In this document: positions 61,526 through 64,000 of the stretch, in pieces
Layout: each line of letters begins with the position of its first letter
How positions within the stretch are numbered: the first letter of the stretch is position 1
Assembly (NCBI RefSeq): GCF_021559775.1
Contig: NZ_CP056047.1
Location: 1,798,001 to 1,862,000 of the forward strand
Direction of reading: 5' to 3'
DNA length: 64,000 nucleotides
DNA from: Gillisella vitis
GTDB lineage: Bacteria; Pseudomonadota; Alphaproteobacteria; Rhizobiales; Rhizobiaceae
Notes under the pieces: model-generated
The model's database searches: none
What the model was told of the DNA's origin: nothing
Seen by the model: only the letters and a program-made list of their open reading frames with translations
Program-made: the position numbers and the translations under genes

Positions 61526-61729
61526 CGCTGTCATGCACCTGTCCTGTTGCGTCATTATGAAAACTTGTGCATTATAGTCAAGTTAAAATCCAGCCCGCTG
61601 TTGTTCGTCGTCATTCGTCACGTGAAGACCGGACCCGACGCCCGCGAAGGGGCTCGATCACTATACACAATCCAGCTCTGAAAACGCATGAAATGGCGTT
61701 GCCTGGGCAACCTTCAGGACGATACCTTG
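61526..61729 (+). promoter_or_regulatory. Upstream region of hmuTUV
   Basis: Contains AACTTGTGCATTATAGTCAA and other AT-rich words that may be promoter elements. No iron box was recognised with confidence. Confidence 0.35.
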
Positions 61730-62629
61730 ATGAGACCTTCTTCTCTTCTGACCTCGCTTGCACTTTTCGGTCTTGTTACCCTCCCGCCTCCCCTCCCTTG
61801 GACCATGACGCCAACGGCCTTCGCGGCGGACAGCTTTCCCCAGGCCAGCCGCATCGTCTCGATTGGCGGGACGGTCACCGAAATTCTCTATGACCTGGGT
61901 GCCGGGGAGCGCATCGTTGCGGTTGATTCCACCAGCCTCTATCCTCCTGAAGTATCGTCAAAGCCCAATGTCGGCTATATGCGCCGCCTTTCCGCCGAGG
62001 GCATATTGGCCCAGAAGCCCGATCTCATCCTGACCGAGGCGGGCTCCGGGCCACCCGATGCCCTGGCCGTGCTGGCGCAAAGCGGTGTCGCGCTGGTGAA
62101 CATCCCTCAACAGCCTTCGGCGGAAACCGTCGCTCCCCGTATCCGTGCCGTCGGCGCAGCAATCGGCAAGGGGCCGCAGGCAGAGGCATTGGCAAGCCAG
62201 TTCGAGACACAATTGGATACGTTAAAGACTGATCTCGCCCACCTTCCAGCCCAGAAAAAGCGGGTCCTGTTCGTTCTGTCCATCGCCAATGGTCGTATCA
62301 TGGCCGCCGGCAAAGACACGGCAGCCGATGCGATGATCCGGCTTGCCGGCGCCGCCAATGCGGTGGGCGACAGCACAGGCTACAAACCACTCAGCGATGA
62401 AGCCGTGATTGCCGCAGCACCCGACATTATTCTCACCATGGATCATGGCGCAGCCCCGCTATCCGCCAAGGAAATCTTCGCTTTACCAGCCCTTGCCACT
62501 AGTCCGGCAGCCCAGACCCAGGCCTTTCTCAGCATGGATGGGCTTTACCTGCTGGGCTTTGGGCCACGCACCGCTGACGCAGCCCGAGAACTGGCGTCCA
62601 AGCTGTACCCAGAGGCGACCATTCAGTGA
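61730..62629 (+). CDS. hmuT: Haem ABC transporter substrate-binding protein HmuT
   Basis: 299 residues from ATG 61730. Signal peptide MRPSSLLTSLALFGLVTLPP ending AFAA; mature SFPQASRIVSIGGTVTEILY. Fold of the vitamin B12/haem-binding class III SBP: IVAVDSTSLYPPEVSSKPNV, the Tyr in VGYMRRLSAEGILAQKPDLI (haem ligand region), PDIILTMDHG. Periplasmic haem carrier delivering to HmuUV. Stop overlaps the hmuU start by four bases. Confidence 0.92.
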   Translation: MRPSSLLTSLALFGLVTLPPPLPWTMTPTAFAADSFPQASRIVSIGGTVTEILYDLGAGERIVAVDSTSLYPPEVSSKPNVGYMRRLSAEGILAQKPDLILTEAGSGPPDALAVLAQSGVALVNIPQQPSAETVAPRIRAVGAAIGKGPQAEALASQFETQLDTLKTDLAHLPAQKKRVLFVLSIANGRIMAAGKDTAADAMIRLAGAANAVGDSTGYKPLSDEAVIAAAPDIILTMDHGAAPLSAKEIFALPALATSPAAQTQAFLSMDGLYLLGFGPRTADAARELASKLYPEATIQ

Positions 62630-63711
62630 CGATTGCTGTGACCTCATCATCAATGCTACCGGCATCGACGGGTGACCGCTCGCGCCGTGGCATGACAGCC
62701 GTGCTTCTACTGGCGGCACTGCTTACAACGGCCTGCTTCGTCTCGCTGATCAGCGGGCCGACCGGGGTTGGCTTGAGCGATCTGATTACATATCTCTCCG
62801 GGCATGGCGCGCTGGCGCAGCAGGACCGTATCGTGCTGGAGGCGGTCCGCCTGCCCCGCACCTTGATGGGTGTCCTGGTGGGCGCGGGTCTCGGACTTTC
62901 CGGGGCGATGATGCAGGGACTGTTTCGCAACCCGTTGGCCGACCCTGGCATTGTCGGCATCACCTCCGGGGCCAGCCTTGCCGCAGTGGCGGCCATCGTG
63001 CTTGGCCCCGGCCTGCTTTTACCGCTGCAAACAGCCCTTGGAGATGAATTCCTGCCGATCATGGCGTTTTGCGGCGCCCTGCTCAACACCGCCCTGCTCT
63101 ATGCCATCGCCACCCGTGGCGGCCAAACCTCGACCATCGCACTGGTACTATCAGGCATTGCCATCGGCGCCCTCAGCATGGCCGCAACGGGCCTGCTAAT
63201 CTTCATGGCCGACGACCGGGCCTTGCGCGACATCACCTTCTGGAACCTGGGATCGCTGGGCGGGGCGACCTATGCCAAAGCCGCCTCAATCGCACCCTTC
63301 ATTCTAGGTGCGCTTGCCAGCGTATCTTTCATTGCGCGTGGACTGGACGCGCTCGTGCTGGGTGATGCCGCTGCTTTTCACATGGGAATTCCAGTGGAGC
63401 GGCTGAAACGGGCCAGCGTGCTGATTGTGGCCGCAGCTTGTGGAGCCGCTGTGGCCGTGGCTGGTTCGATTGCCTTTATTGGCATCGTCGTCCCACACCT
63501 GCTGCGCATGGCCATCGGACCATCGCACCGCTTCCTCCTGCCAGCCTCCGCACTGGGTGGCGCAAGCCTGCTTCTGATAGCAGACAGCCTTGCCCGCACC
63601 ATTGTTGCACCGGCGGAACTGCCGATCGGCATCGTCACAGCACTGATCGGCGCGCCGGTTTTTCTGCTCTTGCTGCTTGGCCGCCAAGGGCGCGGCATGA
63701 TGGAAAATTAG
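62626..63711 (+). CDS. hmuU: Haem ABC transporter permease HmuU
   Basis: 361 residues, GTG start at 62626 overlapping the hmuT stop. FecCD/BtuC family with about ten membrane helices: LPRTLMGVLVGAGLGLSGAM; MQGLFRNPLADPGIVGITSG; IAFIGIVVPHLLRMAIGPSH; all family signatures. Moves haem across the inner membrane. Confidence 0.94.
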   Translation: MTIAVTSSSMLPASTGDRSRRGMTAVLLLAALLTTACFVSLISGPTGVGLSDLITYLSGHGALAQQDRIVLEAVRLPRTLMGVLVGAGLGLSGAMMQGLFRNPLADPGIVGITSGASLAAVAAIVLGPGLLLPLQTALGDEFLPIMAFCGALLNTALLYAIATRGGQTSTIALVLSGIAIGALSMAATGLLIFMADDRALRDITFWNLGSLGGATYAKAASIAPFILGALASVSFIARGLDALVLGDAAAFHMGIPVERLKRASVLIVAAACGAAVAVAGSIAFIGIVVPHLLRMAIGPSHRFLLPASALGGASLLLIADSLARTIVAPAELPIGIVTALIGAPVFLLLLLGRQGRGMMEN

Positions 63712-63740
63712 AGCATCAAAAAAGGCAAAGCGAGCACACC

Positions 63741-64000
63741 ATGATAACCGCAGAAAATCTGACATTGCACCGGCACGGGCGTTTGTTGCTGGACAGGATC
63801 AGCCTGCGCCTTGCACCGGGTTGCTTCACCGTCATTATCGGTCCAAACGGCGCGGGCAAGTCAACCTTGCTGAAACTGCTCTGCGGCGACCTGAGGGCCG
63901 ACAGCGGCAAAATTGCCTATGACGGTCAGGATATCACCCGCCTGAAACCTCAATATCTAGCACGCAGGCGTGGCGTCCTGCCGCAAAGCACCAGCCTTTC
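63741..64000 (+). CDS. hmuV: Haem ABC transporter ATPase HmuV (3' end outside window)
   Basis: First 86 codons visible: MITAENLTLHRHGRLLLDRI, Walker A IIGPNGAGKSTLLKLL, Q-loop VLPQSTSL. Starts 29 bases after the hmuU stop, in the same operon. Cut by the window end. Confidence 0.92.
   Translation, partial: MITAENLTLHRHGRLLLDRISLRLAPGCFTVIIGPNGAGKSTLLKLLCGDLRADSGKIAYDGQDITRLKPQYLARRRGVLPQSTSL

Noticed and set aside
1-64000. CRISPR arrays and rRNA genes
   Set aside because: No regularly spaced direct repeats with unique spacers and no rRNA landmarks were seen anywhere in the window.

Overview
The window looks like the chromosome of a member of the Rhizobiaceae (Agrobacterium/Allorhizobium/Rhizobium group). 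The evidence is a moderately GC-rich sequence, a PopZ-type polar protein, a DUF3772-MscS channel, a rhizobial haem-uptake cluster, and dispersed palindromic intergenic elements of the kind common in rhizobia. I could not run database searches; all assignments come from reading translations and motifs.

Layout. 1-6.5 kb is core chromosome on the minus strand: valS (cut by the window edge), popZ, a TolC-family outer-membrane channel and a Pcm-family methyltransferase. Two copies of a two-hairpin repeat lie downstream of tolC and pcm. 7-9 kb holds four small genes of unknown function. 9.0-16.9 kb is one eight-gene minus-strand unit: DeoR-type repressor, peptide-type binding protein, two ATPases, two permeases, a glycerophosphodiester phosphodiesterase and an inositol-monophosphatase-type phosphatase. 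Its content and order match the agrocinopine (acc) operon of Ti plasmids, but here it sits in a chromosomal setting. 17-19.6 kb has a transposase remnant, a GlxA-type regulator and a complete IS3-family element.

20.8-48.9 kb is a siphovirus-type prophage next to a tRNA-Cys gene. Reading in its own direction (minus strand, high to low coordinates) it has an integrase fragment and early genes on the plus strand, a CI-like S24 repressor with clustered operators, a Cro-like gene, replication genes (DnaB, RuvC-like), a complete tail module (tube, chaperones, 1032-residue tape measure, tail tip, fibre-like proteins) and a lysis cassette (holin, endolysin, Rz, Rz1). Terminase, portal, protease and capsid genes are absent. 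At the place where they should be, the head-tail connector is frameshifted and the HK97-gp10 gene lacks its 5' half. The integrase is only a C-terminal piece, abutting the N-terminal piece of an ERF-type recombinase. The element therefore looks immobilised and headless, but with intact tail, lysis and repressor genes. It is either a decaying prophage or a domesticated non-contractile tailocin-like particle locus. Several cargo genes (two plus-strand lipoprotein-type genes, an HNH protein, a membrane gene fused to the repressor transcript) are candidate lysogenic-conversion genes.

49-64 kb returns to chromosome: a YadGH-type ABC-2 exporter, a two-receiver response regulator with the remnant of a GGDEF domain downstream, a dimethylglycine/sarcosine dehydrogenase-type flavoprotein, a regulator and a methyltransferase divergently arranged, a mechanosensitive channel, and a haem-utilisation locus (hutX and an IsdG-type monooxygenase, divergent from hmuTUV, with hmuV cut by the window end).
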